Shown here one piece after another: positions 36,279-45,559 of a stretch of DNA of 64,000 nt. The DNA is from CALLVY01 sp937899855. GTDB lineage: Bacteria > Bacteroidota > Bacteroidia > Chitinophagales > Saprospiraceae. The DNA lies in assembly GCA_039820405.1 (NCBI GenBank), contig JBCBQC010000003.1, positions 1 to 64,000 of the forward strand, given 5' to 3'. Within the stretch, counting starts at the first letter, position 1; every line of letters begins with the position of its first letter. The translations under genes were made by a program, and so were the position numbers. The notes below the pieces were generated by a model. It was not told the DNA's origin. It saw only the letters and a list, made by a program, of their open reading frames with translations, and did no database searches.

Positions 36279-37385
36279 ATGAAAGGGTCTACCGCCAGCG
36301 AAGCGACGAGGTTGAGAATTGAGCTCACTACTGCCGAACAGGACGATCGTCCGATCTACATCACGGGCAATTTTAATGCCTGGCGGGTAGATCAGGCCGA
36401 GTTTTGCCTACAACGGCGGGAGGACGGGAGCTACCACCTCGATTTTCCAGAGGAGGTGGCCGTACCCGACCCCATCGAATACAAGTACGTAAAGGGCAGC
36501 TGGGCCAACGAGGAGGTCGATCAATTTGGGAACAAGTTGAACAACCGGCAGGTATTTGGGCCGGAAGGTGTCATTCGGGACCACGTCCCGCGTTGGCGCC
36601 GCAACGGACGGGCTTACCGCGAGGACTTGCTCCCCGAACCTTTTATCATTTCCGAGCATTTCGAAATTCCGCAGCTCATCAAAACGCGGCGCATTACGGC
36701 ACTTTTGCCCCACGACTACCACGAAACCGACCGCCGCTACCCGGTACTCTACCTTCAGGACGGGCAAAACCTTTTTGACGATTACGCCCCCTTTGGCAGT
36801 TGGGGGGTCGACAAAAAACTGGCCATTCTCAATGAAAAAGGCTTGGGCGACCTGATCGTAGTCGCCATCGACCACGCCGAGGAAAAGCGCATCAAGGAAT
36901 TTACCCCTTCCCAGCAAACGCGCCTGGGAATCGGAAATGGCAAAAAATACGTCCGTTTTCTAGCCGACACCCTCAAGCCCTACATCGACGAGCATTTTCG
37001 CACCCTCCCCGACGCCATCCACACCGGCATCGGCGGCAGCTCGATGGGGGGACTGATCAGCCTCTACGCCGGGATGATGTACCCCGAAGTATACAGCAAA
37101 TGGATGATCTTTTCGCCCTCCCTCTGGGTCGCCCCCGATTTGCCCCTCGACGCCTCCGATATGTACACCGACTTTAATCGCCGCGTCTACCTCTACGCCG
37201 GTGATCAGGAAAGTGCCCACCTCATCGAGCGGGTCGAGCAGCTTCGGAATACCCTACAGGACAATCACGGCCCCGGCGTGGTGGCCGACCTCACGCTTTC
37301 CATCCGCCCCGGCGGCATTCATAACGAACACCACTGGGGCATGGAATTTCCCAAAGCCGTCGAGTGGTTGTTTTTCCAATCGTAA
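36279..37385 (+). CDS. Alpha/beta-hydrolase esterase with N-terminal glycogen-binding (CBM48/AMPK-beta-like) domain
   Basis: The start at 36279 (MKGSTASEATRLRIEL) is chosen because the longer upstream reading runs over the promoter region; 368 residues. Residues about 10-95 resemble AMPK-beta/CBM48 glycogen-binding domains (RPIYITGNFNAW, then DPIEYKYVKGSW). The rest is an esterase-D/enterochelin-esterase-type hydrolase with nucleophile Ser in GIGGSSMGGL (about 250-259) and a likely catalytic His in GGIHNEHHWG (about 345-354). No signal peptide is visible, so it should be cytoplasmic. It is 13 bp from the aminopeptidase gene and in line with glgA and glgC. It may bind glycogen or remove acyl groups from it (inference). 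Confidence 0.8.
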   Translation: MKGSTASEATRLRIELTTAEQDDRPIYITGNFNAWRVDQAEFCLQRREDGSYHLDFPEEVAVPDPIEYKYVKGSWANEEVDQFGNKLNNRQVFGPEGVIRDHVPRWRRNGRAYREDLLPEPFIISEHFEIPQLIKTRRITALLPHDYHETDRRYPVLYLQDGQNLFDDYAPFGSWGVDKKLAILNEKGLGDLIVVAIDHAEEKRIKEFTPSQQTRLGIGNGKKYVRFLADTLKPYIDEHFRTLPDAIHTGIGGSSMGGLISLYAGMMYPEVYSKWMIFSPSLWVAPDLPLDASDMYTDFNRRVYLYAGDQESAHLIERVEQLRNTLQDNHGPGVVADLTLSIRPGGIHNEHHWGMEFPKAVEWLFFQS

Positions 37386-37398
37386 TTCACAATCCGGC

Positions 37399-38910
37399 AT
37401 GAACCTAAAAGTATCAAAAGCCCTTCCCAAGGGCCCTACCACCACCCTCGTCCCCCTCGTACAAGACGAGGCGCTTGAGCGCACCCTGTACCAACTGGCC
37501 GAGACCTGGGGCATCCCCGGCAAAGTCCTCACCGCCGATTTTCAGGCCAAAGCGGGACAACACCACTTGGTTTACGACCGAGCCTACGGACGGCACCACC
37601 TGATCGGGCTGGGGGCGGAAGCTCGGCTTCCCCAAGTGGCCACAATCACCAAGAATTGGATCTTCCGCCACCGCGATCAACTTCCCGCTCACCCCGTGGT
37701 GCAGCTGTGGCCCGGTGCGGCCAAGGACGATCCATCCCTCATTCGGGAACGTTTGGAAGGGCTGGTACAGGGAGCCCTTCAGGGCCGCTACGATATTGGC
37801 CTGTACAAAACGGCTTCGGGAGAGACGCCGCCCTTTCGCAGCGCCAAGGCCAGTTTGAGCTTTTGGGGAGCCGGTGTCGATGCCAAACTACTGCGTCCCG
37901 CCCTCCGCAAGGCCGAGGCCATTGGCCAAGCGCAGCTGGAAATTCTGGACCTGGTCAACGGTCCAGGAAATAAGGTCATCCCCCAAACGCTGGCCGACTG
38001 GGCCAAGGCATCGGGAAAGGCGTACGGATACAAAGTGACGGTGTTCAACAAGAGTCAGTGTCTGAAAAAAGGACTGCACGCCCTGCTGGCGGTCAACCGC
38101 GGCAGCGAATACGATCCGGCTTTTATCATCATGGAGTACCGCCCCGCCAAGGCGGGTCGAAAGAAGCTTCCGGTGGTGGGGCTAGCGGGCAAGGGCGTGA
38201 CCTTCGATACGGGGGGCTTGTCGATCAAGGGGGCGACCAACATGCACTACATGAAGAGCGATATGGGGGGCGCGGCGGCCGTCTTGGGCACCCTCGAAGC
38301 CTGCGCCCGGTTGCAATTGCCGGTACACCTCTACGCCATCGTTCCCACCACCGACAACTGCGTCGACGCCAACTCGGTCAAGCCCGGCGACGTCATTGAT
38401 TCTTACAGTGGCAAGAGCATCGAGATCATCGATACCGATGCCGAGGGGCGGCTCATTTTGGCGGATGCCCTGTGCTACCTCCACCGCAATTTCCAACCCG
38501 AGATCCTCATCGACCTGGCGACGCTCACGGGCAGTACGGTGCGTACCCTGGGCTACCACGCCGGGGGCCTGTTTACGGCCAACGATCAGCTGGCGCAGTT
38601 GCTCAGCGAGGCAGGGCAGGAAGTGGGCGAACGCCTCTGGCGCCTCCCCCTCTGGCAAGAGTACTTTGCCGACATGGAATCGGACGTAGCCGACATTCGC
38701 AATTTCAGCGGCAAGCCCCTGGCGGGCGCCATCACGGCCGCCAAATTTTTGGAGTTCTTTACCGAGGATCATCCAGCCTGGGCCCACCTCGATATTGCGG
38801 GGGTCGCCTTTGGGCAATCGGGCCTGTCGAGCCAAAAAAGTGCTACGGGCTATGGGATCCGTTTGTTGATCCAATTTCTCGAAAAATGGCTACGGCAGAA
38901 GCGCCGTTGA
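37399..38910 (+). CDS. Leucyl aminopeptidase (M17 family)
   Basis: The start at 37399 (MNLKVSKALPKGPT) is the first ATG after the esterase stop; 503 residues, the normal family length. Metal-binding and catalytic motifs are intact: GKGVTFDTGGLSIKG (about 261-275), MHYMKSDMGGAAAVLG with the metal-site Asp, and the family signature DTDAEGRLILADAL (about 346-359). It releases N-terminal amino acids from peptides in the cytoplasm and needs two divalent metal ions. It lies between a glycogen-binding esterase and glgA; the functional link, if any, is unclear. Confidence 0.92.
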   Translation: MNLKVSKALPKGPTTTLVPLVQDEALERTLYQLAETWGIPGKVLTADFQAKAGQHHLVYDRAYGRHHLIGLGAEARLPQVATITKNWIFRHRDQLPAHPVVQLWPGAAKDDPSLIRERLEGLVQGALQGRYDIGLYKTASGETPPFRSAKASLSFWGAGVDAKLLRPALRKAEAIGQAQLEILDLVNGPGNKVIPQTLADWAKASGKAYGYKVTVFNKSQCLKKGLHALLAVNRGSEYDPAFIIMEYRPAKAGRKKLPVVGLAGKGVTFDTGGLSIKGATNMHYMKSDMGGAAAVLGTLEACARLQLPVHLYAIVPTTDNCVDANSVKPGDVIDSYSGKSIEIIDTDAEGRLILADALCYLHRNFQPEILIDLATLTGSTVRTLGYHAGGLFTANDQLAQLLSEAGQEVGERLWRLPLWQEYFADMESDVADIRNFSGKPLAGAITAAKFLEFFTEDHPAWAHLDIAGVAFGQSGLSSQKSATGYGIRLLIQFLEKWLRQKRR

Positions 38911-38947
38911 GGCCCCTAAAGATTTAAAGCGGAATTAAGAAAGCAGA

Positions 38948-38979
38948 TTGCGGCGATTAAAAAAAAATGGCTAACTTCA
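38948..38979 (+). promoter_or_regulatory. Candidate promoter of glgA
   Basis: TTG (38948-38950), a 21-nt spacer, then TAACTTCA (38972-38979), which matches TAnnTTTG at four of six fixed positions. It lies about 50 bp before the glgA start in a 120-bp gap, so glgA-glgC may be transcribed separately from the aminopeptidase. Confidence 0.35.
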
Positions 38980-39030
38980 AGCCTTACAAAACGGAACAAC
39001 TATACGCACCAAACACCCGCTAAAGCCTCC

Positions 39031-40464
39031 ATGAAAATATTACACGTCAGTGCCGAGTGTTACCCCGCAGCTAAGGCCGGTGGCCTGGGTGATGTCGTAG
39101 GTGCCCTGCCCAAATACCTCCACGCTGCCGGACACGAAACCAGTGTCGTCATTCCCAAATACTACACGCGTTGGATTACCGAACGTCGCTTTGAAGAGGT
39201 GTTTCGTGGAGCGGTGCGGCTCAACGATTATTACGTTCCCTATTTTGTGGAGCGGCTAACGGGAGAAGATCTCGGCTATGCCTTCTACGTCGTACACATT
39301 CCCGGTAAGTTTGACCGGCCCGGGGTATACGCCGATCCCGTCTCGGGTAATCCTTACGGGGATGAAGTAGAGCGTTACCTCTGCTTCCAACAGGCGGTCA
39401 TCCACTGGGTGATGGCCATGCCCCACCGGCCGGAGATTCTCCACTGCCACGACCACCACACGGGGCTCTTGCCCTTTATGGTCCAGCACTGCCCAGAATA
39501 CCAAGCCCTGGCCACTACGCCCACCATTTTCACGATACACAATGGCGTTTACCACGGCGCCTTCGGCTGGGATCGCATGTCCTTGCTCCCCTTCTTCGAC
39601 GGGCGCTACCGCGGCCTACTCGATTGGGCCAATGCCATCAACCCCCTGGCTTCGGCCATCAAGTGCTGCTGGCGTCTGACGACGGTATCGCCGACTTACT
39701 TGCGCGAATTGCGGGTGAGCTCGGGGCTGGAGTGGCTACTGAGCAACGAGGCGGCCAAATCGGTGGGGATCATCAACGGCATCGACAATGCGGTTTGGGA
39801 TCCGGCGGGTGACCAGTACTTGCCCGCTCATTTTGAGGGGGACGTGGTGGCCTTCAAGGCGGGCAATCGCGCGGAACTCCAGGAGCGCTTCGCAATCGAT
39901 CCCGACTTGCCCTTGTTCACTTTCATCGGTCGTTTGGTGGGGGAAAAAGGGGCCGAAATCATTCCCAGCATGGTCCAACAATTTTTGGCGCGCGGACAAC
40001 GTGCGGCCTTCGTGGTGCTGGGTACGGGAATGCAGTCGCTGCACCAGCAGTTTGAGCAGATGCGCTATCACTTTCGGGGCTTTTTCGATGCGGCCCTGGA
40101 GTACAATGAGGGGCTGGCCCATACCCTTTACGCGGGCTCCGACTTTTTGTTGATGCCCTCGCGGGTCGAGCCCTGCGGCCTCAATCAGATGTACGCCATG
40201 CGCTACGGTACCATCCCCATCGTCCGCAAGGTAGGGGGCTTGGTGGATACCGTCATCGACATTGGTGCCCCCGGGGGACACGGCCTAACCTTTAACCATC
40301 TTTCCGCCGACGATGCGCTGATTGCCCTGCACCGCGCAATGGAGGCCTATCAAGATCAAACGTACTTTGCCGAACTTCGGGAGCGCGTGATGGGAGTCAA
40401 TTTCTCCTGGCAAAAATCCGCCGAGCAATACCTTGACCTGTACCGACGGGTGGGCATGTCTTAG
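39031..40464 (+). CDS. glgA: Glycogen synthase (ADP-glucose type, GT5)
   Basis: 477 residues, the usual size of bacterial GlgA. The N-terminal substrate loop is AKAGGLGDVVGALPKYL (about 15-31), the KxGGL motif that binds ADP-glucose. The C-terminal half has FIGRLVGEKGAEII (about 296-309) and LLMPSRVEPCGLNQMYAMRYG (around 370-390), with the catalytic Glu in the E-P-C-G segment. It extends alpha-1,4-glucan chains from ADP-glucose in the cytoplasm. glgC, which makes ADP-glucose, follows after 45 bp, so both steps are co-expressed. No branching enzyme or phosphorylase is present in the window. Confidence 0.93.
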   Translation: MKILHVSAECYPAAKAGGLGDVVGALPKYLHAAGHETSVVIPKYYTRWITERRFEEVFRGAVRLNDYYVPYFVERLTGEDLGYAFYVVHIPGKFDRPGVYADPVSGNPYGDEVERYLCFQQAVIHWVMAMPHRPEILHCHDHHTGLLPFMVQHCPEYQALATTPTIFTIHNGVYHGAFGWDRMSLLPFFDGRYRGLLDWANAINPLASAIKCCWRLTTVSPTYLRELRVSSGLEWLLSNEAAKSVGIINGIDNAVWDPAGDQYLPAHFEGDVVAFKAGNRAELQERFAIDPDLPLFTFIGRLVGEKGAEIIPSMVQQFLARGQRAAFVVLGTGMQSLHQQFEQMRYHFRGFFDAALEYNEGLAHTLYAGSDFLLMPSRVEPCGLNQMYAMRYGTIPIVRKVGGLVDTVIDIGAPGGHGLTFNHLSADDALIALHRAMEAYQDQTYFAELRERVMGVNFSWQKSAEQYLDLYRRVGMS

Positions 40465-40509
40465 GAGTACGGCCAAATTTTTTATACCCTTCAACTAACA
40501 ATTCAGATT

Positions 40510-41784
40510 ATGGTCATCAAAATGGTTTGTATGATTTTGGGCGGCGGCGTAGGGTCGCGCCTAAAGCCACTGACGGAAGAACGATCCAAGCCCGCCGTCC
40601 CCATCGCCGGCAAGTACCGCCTCATCGACATCCCGATCTCCAACTGTCTCAACTCCGGGGTGCGCCGCATGTTTGTACTCACCCAGTTCAACTCCGCTTC
40701 GCTCAACCAACACATCAAAAATACTTACAACTTCGACGCTTTTAGCCACGGCTTCGTCGACATCCTCGCCGCCGAACAAACCCCCAGTGGCAGCAACTGG
40801 TACCAGGGCACCGCCGATGCCGTCCGCCAGTGTATGCGGCACCTCTACAACCACGATTACGACCTGATCCTCATCCTCTCCGGTGACCAGCTCTACCAAA
40901 TGGACCTCGAAGAATTTGCCCGCTACCACATGGAGCAAAAGGCCGACGTCACCATCGCTACCCTCCCCGTAACGGATCGCGACGCCCCCGCCTTCGGCAT
41001 CATGAAGGTGGACAACGCCGGCTACATCAGCACCTTTATCGAAAAGCCCGCCCCGGAGCTGCTCCCCGATTGGCAGTCCGAAGTCTCCCAGGAGCACCGC
41101 GACGCGGGACGCTTGTACATGGCCTCGATGGGTATCTACATCTTTAGCAAAAACATCATCAAAAAACTCTTTGCGGAAAACGAGGGCTCGATGGATTTTG
41201 GGAAAGAAATCATTCCCGCCGCCATCAACGGTGGCCTGTCGGTAGCCAGCTACTCCTACGACGGCTACTGGGAAGATATCGGAAGCATCCGCTCTTTTTA
41301 CGAAGCCAACATCGCCCTGACCGACGACATCCCCGCCTTCAACCTCTTCGACAATAAGGGCATGATCTACACCCGCCCCCGGATGCTGGCCCCCTCCAAA
41401 ATCAAGGGCACCACGCTCGACCACGCGCTGCTCGCCGAAGGCTGCATCATCAGTGCCAAATCCATCGAACGCTCCGTGATCGGCATTCGCTCGCGGATCG
41501 GCGATGGCAGCACCGTCAAAAATATCGTCAGCTTTGGCTCGGATTATTTTGAAACCCTCGAAGACTTTACGCAGGAAGACATCATCCCGATGGGGGTCGG
41601 TAAAAACTGCCACATCGAACGCGCCATCCTCGATAAAAACTGCCGAATCGGCGACGACGTCGTCATCAAAGGACATCCCGATTTGGAAGATACCGAGACG
41701 GACCAATACCGCATCATCGACGGCATCATCGTGGTCAAAAAGGGCATCATCATTCCCAGCGGATCGAGGATCGGACACGCGTAA
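40510..41784 (+). CDS. glgC: Glucose-1-phosphate adenylyltransferase
   Basis: 424 residues. The nucleotidyltransferase signature is MILGGGVGSRLKPLTEERSK (about 8-27), and the substrate region holds SGDQLYQMD and the glucose-1-P site IEKPAP. The C-terminal third is a beta-helix that carries allosteric and oligomer contacts (for example GCIISAKSIERSVIGIRSRI). It makes ADP-glucose from ATP and glucose-1-phosphate, the regulated step of glycogen synthesis. It lies between glgA and an ATP-grasp gene that starts 30 bp after its stop. Confidence 0.93.
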   Translation: MVIKMVCMILGGGVGSRLKPLTEERSKPAVPIAGKYRLIDIPISNCLNSGVRRMFVLTQFNSASLNQHIKNTYNFDAFSHGFVDILAAEQTPSGSNWYQGTADAVRQCMRHLYNHDYDLILILSGDQLYQMDLEEFARYHMEQKADVTIATLPVTDRDAPAFGIMKVDNAGYISTFIEKPAPELLPDWQSEVSQEHRDAGRLYMASMGIYIFSKNIIKKLFAENEGSMDFGKEIIPAAINGGLSVASYSYDGYWEDIGSIRSFYEANIALTDDIPAFNLFDNKGMIYTRPRMLAPSKIKGTTLDHALLAEGCIISAKSIERSVIGIRSRIGDGSTVKNIVSFGSDYFETLEDFTQEDIIPMGVGKNCHIERAILDKNCRIGDDVVIKGHPDLEDTETDQYRIIDGIIVVKKGIIIPSGSRIGHA

Positions 41785-41814
41785 TTTTCATTTAACCACT
41801 GAAGTCACCCCATC

Positions 41815-43035
41815 ATGAGTACCCCAAGGCCTCTGACATTTTTGTGTATCTCCAGCTATTTCAAAGGAGAAGCGTTTCTCCGCTCCTGCAAGGAAGCGGG
41901 CAATCGCGTCTTTTTGGTCACCTCCAAGGGTTTGGAAAAAGAAGCCTGGCCTTGGGATCACATCGACGAGACGTTTTACCTCGAAGAAGACGCCAATCAA
42001 CACTGGAACATGCCGGACTTGATCGCGGGACTGGCCTACTTCATGCGACGCAATAAGGTGGATCGCATCGTGGCGCTCGATGATTTTGACGTTGAAAAGG
42101 CGGCCCACCTGCGCGAGCAATTTCGCATTCCGGGTATGGGACAGACCACGGCCCGCTACTTTCGCGACAAACTCGCCATGCGGGTAAAAGCCGCCGAAGC
42201 GGGGATTGCCGTACCGGCCTTTTGCGATTTGTTTTACGACGAAGACATCAACGAATACGCGCGAACCGTCCGCCCCCCCTGGGTAGTCAAACCCCGTTCG
42301 GAAGCCTCCGCTACGGGCATCAAAAAGGTCCACTCCCCGGAGGAACTCTGGGAGGTGATTCACCAACTGGGCGATCACCGTCCCAACTACCTGGTCGAGC
42401 AATTCAAACCCGGCGATGTTTACCACGTCGACGCCCTGACCGTGGATGGCGAGGTACAATTTGCGCGTTCGTCGCAGTACCTGAGTACGCCCATGGAAGT
42501 GGCCCACGGGGGTGGAGTTTTTCGTTCCCACACCATTGCCTTTGGATCGGAAGAAGACCGGACGCTCCAGCAGCTCAACGCCCAGGTGATGCAAGCTTTT
42601 GGCATGCAGTTTAGCGCCTCACATACGGAATTTATCCGCTGTCACGAAGACGGCCAATTTTACTTTTTGGAAACTTCCTCCCGAGTGGGGGGAGCCCACC
42701 TGGCGGAGATGGTCGAAATGTCATCGGGCATCAACCTATGGGCGGAGTGGGCCAAGATCGAATCGGCGATGGCGCGTGGTGAGGCTTACACCCTACCCGA
42801 CATCCAAGACGACTACACGGGCATCATCGTTTCGCTGAGTCGCTTCGCCCACCCCGATACCAGCTCCTTTGCGGACCCGGAAATCTGCTGGCGCATGAAC
42901 AAGGAGCACCACATTGGAATGATCGTCCGTTCCGGGCAGCGGGAGCGCGTCCTCAGCCTCCTCGATCAGTACACCGAACGCGTCCTGCGGGATTTTCACG
43001 CCAGTGCCCCCGCACCGGACGCCACCAATCATTAG
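41815..43035 (+). CDS. ATP-grasp domain carboxylate-amine ligase of unknown substrate
   Basis: 406 residues. A Rossmann-like pre-ATP-grasp part (about 1-115) precedes the ATP-grasp fold (about 115-330). Seen motifs are WVVKPRSEASATGI (glycine/serine-rich ATP loop, about 160-173), VEQFKPGDVYHVDAL and the metal-binding end FLETSSRVGGAHLAEM (about 282-297), in which an E...R/N-type set is kept. The order and motifs resemble the branch that includes L-amino-acid ligases and carbamoyl-phosphate-synthase-like enzymes. It would join a carboxylate to an amine through an acyl-phosphate. It sits directly behind glgC and ahead of a strong hairpin. Substrates and the link to glycogen are unknown. Confidence 0.8.
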   Translation: MSTPRPLTFLCISSYFKGEAFLRSCKEAGNRVFLVTSKGLEKEAWPWDHIDETFYLEEDANQHWNMPDLIAGLAYFMRRNKVDRIVALDDFDVEKAAHLREQFRIPGMGQTTARYFRDKLAMRVKAAEAGIAVPAFCDLFYDEDINEYARTVRPPWVVKPRSEASATGIKKVHSPEELWEVIHQLGDHRPNYLVEQFKPGDVYHVDALTVDGEVQFARSSQYLSTPMEVAHGGGVFRSHTIAFGSEEDRTLQQLNAQVMQAFGMQFSASHTEFIRCHEDGQFYFLETSSRVGGAHLAEMVEMSSGINLWAEWAKIESAMARGEAYTLPDIQDDYTGIIVSLSRFAHPDTSSFADPEICWRMNKEHHIGMIVRSGQRERVLSLLDQYTERVLRDFHASAPAPDATNH

Positions 43036-43047
43036 CCGCCAAAAGCA

Positions 43048-43081
43048 GGACCGTATCTCGATACCGATCGAGATACGGTCC
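43048..43081. terminator. Perfect 15-bp hairpin between convergent genes
   Basis: GGACCGTATCTCGAT (43048-43062) is the exact reverse complement of the arm 43067-43081, with an ACCG loop. On the minus strand a TTTT follows shortly after the stem; on the plus strand there is no T run. It lies between the stops of the ATP-grasp gene and the head-GIN gene and can act for both. Confidence 0.75.
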
Positions 43082-43133
43082 CATTCCGCTTCGGCGCCTC
43101 AAAGCCACCGATCCAAGCACTTGGAACGGGCGA

Positions 43134-43832
43134 CTAGAGCCCGCTGCCGTCGATGTCCCCACCGAGTTCGCTCGACAGGAAGGTCTTGTTGGGATTGCCC
43201 CGGTAGCTGATGTTTCCACCGGTATTGGCATTGGCCTCCAGGTGCTCCGTGGCCATTACTTCGGCTTCGCCGCCGGTGTTGGCCCGTACGTAGGTGCGCT
43301 TGCTCTGTAAGCCGAAAGCCTCCAGGATACCACCGGTACTGGCTCGGGCGGTGAGTTCATCGGTGTAGCCCCGCAACTCCAGCTCGGCCCCTTCGCCGAC
43401 GTTGACTTCCAAATCCTCCAACTTAACTTCCAGGTCCGCTTTTGCCCCACTCCCGAAGGACAACCGTAGCCCATCGGCCGTCACGAGCGGGAAGGAACTG
43501 CTTACTTCGGCACCCGCCTCTCCGGTAATGCGACGCAGTTTTTGGTAACTTACCACCACGTCGATCCCCTTCTTGTAATTGCGGGGTTTCCAACGGTCTT
43601 TGCGCTTGACGTAGAGAATACCCGAGCGCACCTCGACCGTTACCTGATCCTCCTCTTCGGGGATGTTTACCGCTCCGACCTCGGCGGGTTCCAGCCGGAT
43701 ATTGACCCGCCCCGAGGCTCGGATTTCGTCAAAAGGATCGAGTAGCGTATTTTGGGCCGCAAAGCCGGTGGGGCTGAGGGCTAGCAGACAGAAAAAGAGC
43801 AGACTAAAGAGCAGAGATTGTTTGTTCATCAT
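43134..43832 (-). CDS. Head-GIN domain (DUF2807) exported protein
   Basis: 232 residues with a signal peptide (about 1-25, ending GFAAQ). The rest is a beta-helix-like domain of the DUF2807 'head GIN' type: it opens with FDEIRASGRVNIRL (about 34-47) and ends with the repeating LEANANTGGNISYRGNP pattern. These proteins are common in Bacteroidota, are presumed periplasmic or outer-membrane associated, and have no proven function. It is convergent with the glycogen-linked group and monocistronic in appearance. Confidence 0.82.
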   Translation of the reverse strand: MMNKQSLLFSLLFFCLLALSPTGFAAQNTLLDPFDEIRASGRVNIRLEPAEVGAVNIPEEEDQVTVEVRSGILYVKRKDRWKPRNYKKGIDVVVSYQKLRRITGEAGAEVSSSFPLVTADGLRLSFGSGAKADLEVKLEDLEVNVGEGAELELRGYTDELTARASTGGILEAFGLQSKRTYVRANTGGEAEVMATEHLEANANTGGNISYRGNPNKTFLSSELGGDIDGSGL

Positions 43833-44029
43833 GATATTGAGGTTTTCGATTCCGGGGTGATCTCGTCAAAGTACCGTAGACCGGTTGGGGATCCGCCCCT
43901 TAGGGTAAATCGGGTTTAAAAATGCCGCGTAGCGGCGCAAGTACCATTATCAACGACAGAGAAATCTGCGATAGGATGTCTGGACCTTCCTTTTTTTCAA
44001 ACCTTCCTACATTCTCAAATTTGATGTCC

Positions 44030-44305
44030 ATGAAAAAACAGTTGCAATTGCGAATAATCGGCAGGGTACAGGGAGTGTACTACCGCGCTTCGACCCAGCG
44101 CAAGGCCCGAGAGTTGGGGCTCAGTGGTTGGGTCCGCAACGAGGCCGACGGCAGTGTAAGCCTCGTGGCGGAGGGAACGGAGGAAGCCCTCCGGGCCTTG
44201 GTCCGGTGGTGTGGGGAAGGGCCCCCGCTGGCCCGGGTCCAAGAGGTACAGGTCCGGGCCGGCGAGGTAGCACACTGGACGGATTTTTTGATTCGGCGCG
44301 ATTGA
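44030..44305 (+). CDS. acyP: Acylphosphatase
   Basis: The start at 44030 gives 91 residues, the standard length; a longer reading would add 36 poorly coding residues, and the ATG at 44024 is the only other choice. Diagnostic motifs are [12 protein letters not shown] (about 10-21), with the catalytic Arg, and [17 protein letters not shown] (about 31-47), with the catalytic Asn. It hydrolyses acyl phosphates in the cytoplasm. It ends 12 bp from the convergent amide-ligase operon. ATP-grasp enzymes make acyl-phosphate intermediates, so the proximity is notable but may be chance. Confidence 0.92.
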   Translation: MKKQLQLRIIGRVQGVYYRASTQRKARELGLSGWVRNEADGSVSLVAEGTEEALRALVRWCGEGPPLARVQEVQVRAGEVAHWTDFLIRRD

Positions 44306-44317
44306 GGCTTGGTTGGC

Positions 44318-45511
44318 TTACTGCGGGAAGTAGCCAATGCTGCCGCCCACCCAGTCTTTGTCCTTGTTGTAGCGGACGCCAATCATCTCGCCCTTACTCA
44401 GGCGGGCCAGGTTGTTGACGATCAAGGGCCGGGGGGCACCGCGCTCCCAGAGCATGAGCATCCGAATTTCGCACTTGGCGGGCTGGTCGGGAGTCTCAAC
44501 CACGGGAGCGTAGTTGACCTTGCGTTGGAGGATGTAATTTTCCCGATCCTTGATAGAATCGAGATCGTAGCGGTTGACGTTGATCAGCACCCCGGTACCG
44601 GCGAAGGAGTAGAGGGGTTTGAGGACGTAGTTTTCCAAATCGTCCGGGAGCGTCTCCAACTCGTGGAGGAAGTAGGTCTTGGGAACGTACTGGCTATCGA
44701 GTAGCGGCAGGGTGTGCTTGCTGATGCGGAAAAACCAGTGGGGGTGCCCAATCCATTGGACGTTGGCTTCTTTGGTAAAGTAGAAGTCCCGCTGGAGATC
44801 ATCGCGGTGGATAAGCTCGTCGAAGATCACGCGATTGTAGATTTTTTCGATGCCCACCTTTTTCCCCGCCTCGTTGAGGTAGTAGAGGTCTTTCCCCGAC
44901 ACCTTGATGTCGGTAACGCACTTGGTCTTGAAACCCAGCAGGGCCTCTCCGGCCCAAAAGTCGATCTGGGTGACTTGTTTGTGGGGATCCACTTCGAGCA
45001 GTACGACTTCTTCGGGCCGGCTATCACCGATGATGATTTTGCGCAGCAGCTCGATGTAGGACTCGGAGTTGAGGCCACCGAGCAAGTGGGTAAAATTGGT
45101 GGGGATGTTAAAGTGCTGGCGGTAGGAACGGGCCAGCAAATCCTGAAAGAAGTAGAGCGAGGGAAAGCCCTGGACTTCGATGAGTTGGGGACTGATCTTT
45201 CCATGCTCGTCGACGCAGAGGCCAAAGTCCATCTGGAGAAAAGTGGTATGGTCGGTTTCTCCCGGTACGACTTGGCCCTTGAGGATGGCGCTTTGGGAGA
45301 GGTCTTTGAAATCGGGTCGGCAGAGGACGTCGGTAATTTCTTCGCAGGCTTCGAGGAGCATGGCCTTCAGTTCGGGCGGAAGGAATACGGGTGTCTCAGC
45401 GATGCGGAAGGCGGGTTGGTGCTGATAGGCATCAGCCACGGTTTGGAGCATGGCCTGGTATTTCTCGGGGGTAAATTCCCGGTTGTACCTGGCGCGAATA
45501 TCGGCAATCAT
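44318..45511 (-). CDS. Divergent ATP-grasp-like protein of the amide-ligase operon
   Basis: 397 residues, no signal peptide. The C-terminal part has YVLKPLYSFAGTGVLINV (about 297-314), which looks like an ATP-grasp phosphate loop after a Lys-Pro. It is followed by KCEIRMLMLW (about 350-359) and VNNLARLSKGEMIGV (about 368-382), like the arginine/asparagine end of permuted ATP-grasp or glutathionylspermidine-synthase-like ligases. The first 280 residues match nothing I recognise. It is the last gene of a three-gene operon with a glutamine amidotransferase (48 bp upstream) and an ATP-grasp ligase. It may form the second amide bond of an unknown product (inference). Confidence 0.6.
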   Translation of the reverse strand: MIADIRARYNREFTPEKYQAMLQTVADAYQHQPAFRIAETPVFLPPELKAMLLEACEEITDVLCRPDFKDLSQSAILKGQVVPGETDHTTFLQMDFGLCVDEHGKISPQLIEVQGFPSLYFFQDLLARSYRQHFNIPTNFTHLLGGLNSESYIELLRKIIIGDSRPEEVVLLEVDPHKQVTQIDFWAGEALLGFKTKCVTDIKVSGKDLYYLNEAGKKVGIEKIYNRVIFDELIHRDDLQRDFYFTKEANVQWIGHPHWFFRISKHTLPLLDSQYVPKTYFLHELETLPDDLENYVLKPLYSFAGTGVLINVNRYDLDSIKDRENYILQRKVNYAPVVETPDQPAKCEIRMLMLWERGAPRPLIVNNLARLSKGEMIGVRYNKDKDWVGGSIGYFPQ

Positions 45512-45559
45512 GTTGGGGGAGCAATAGGGTTGGGTTATGAATTAGAGGTTTAGGCGTAG

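Noticed and set aside
40561..41778. Minus-strand open frame (405 codons) opposite glgC
   Set aside because: Composition is Asp/Val/Gly-rich with no domain, and it mirrors the strongly biased third positions of glgC.
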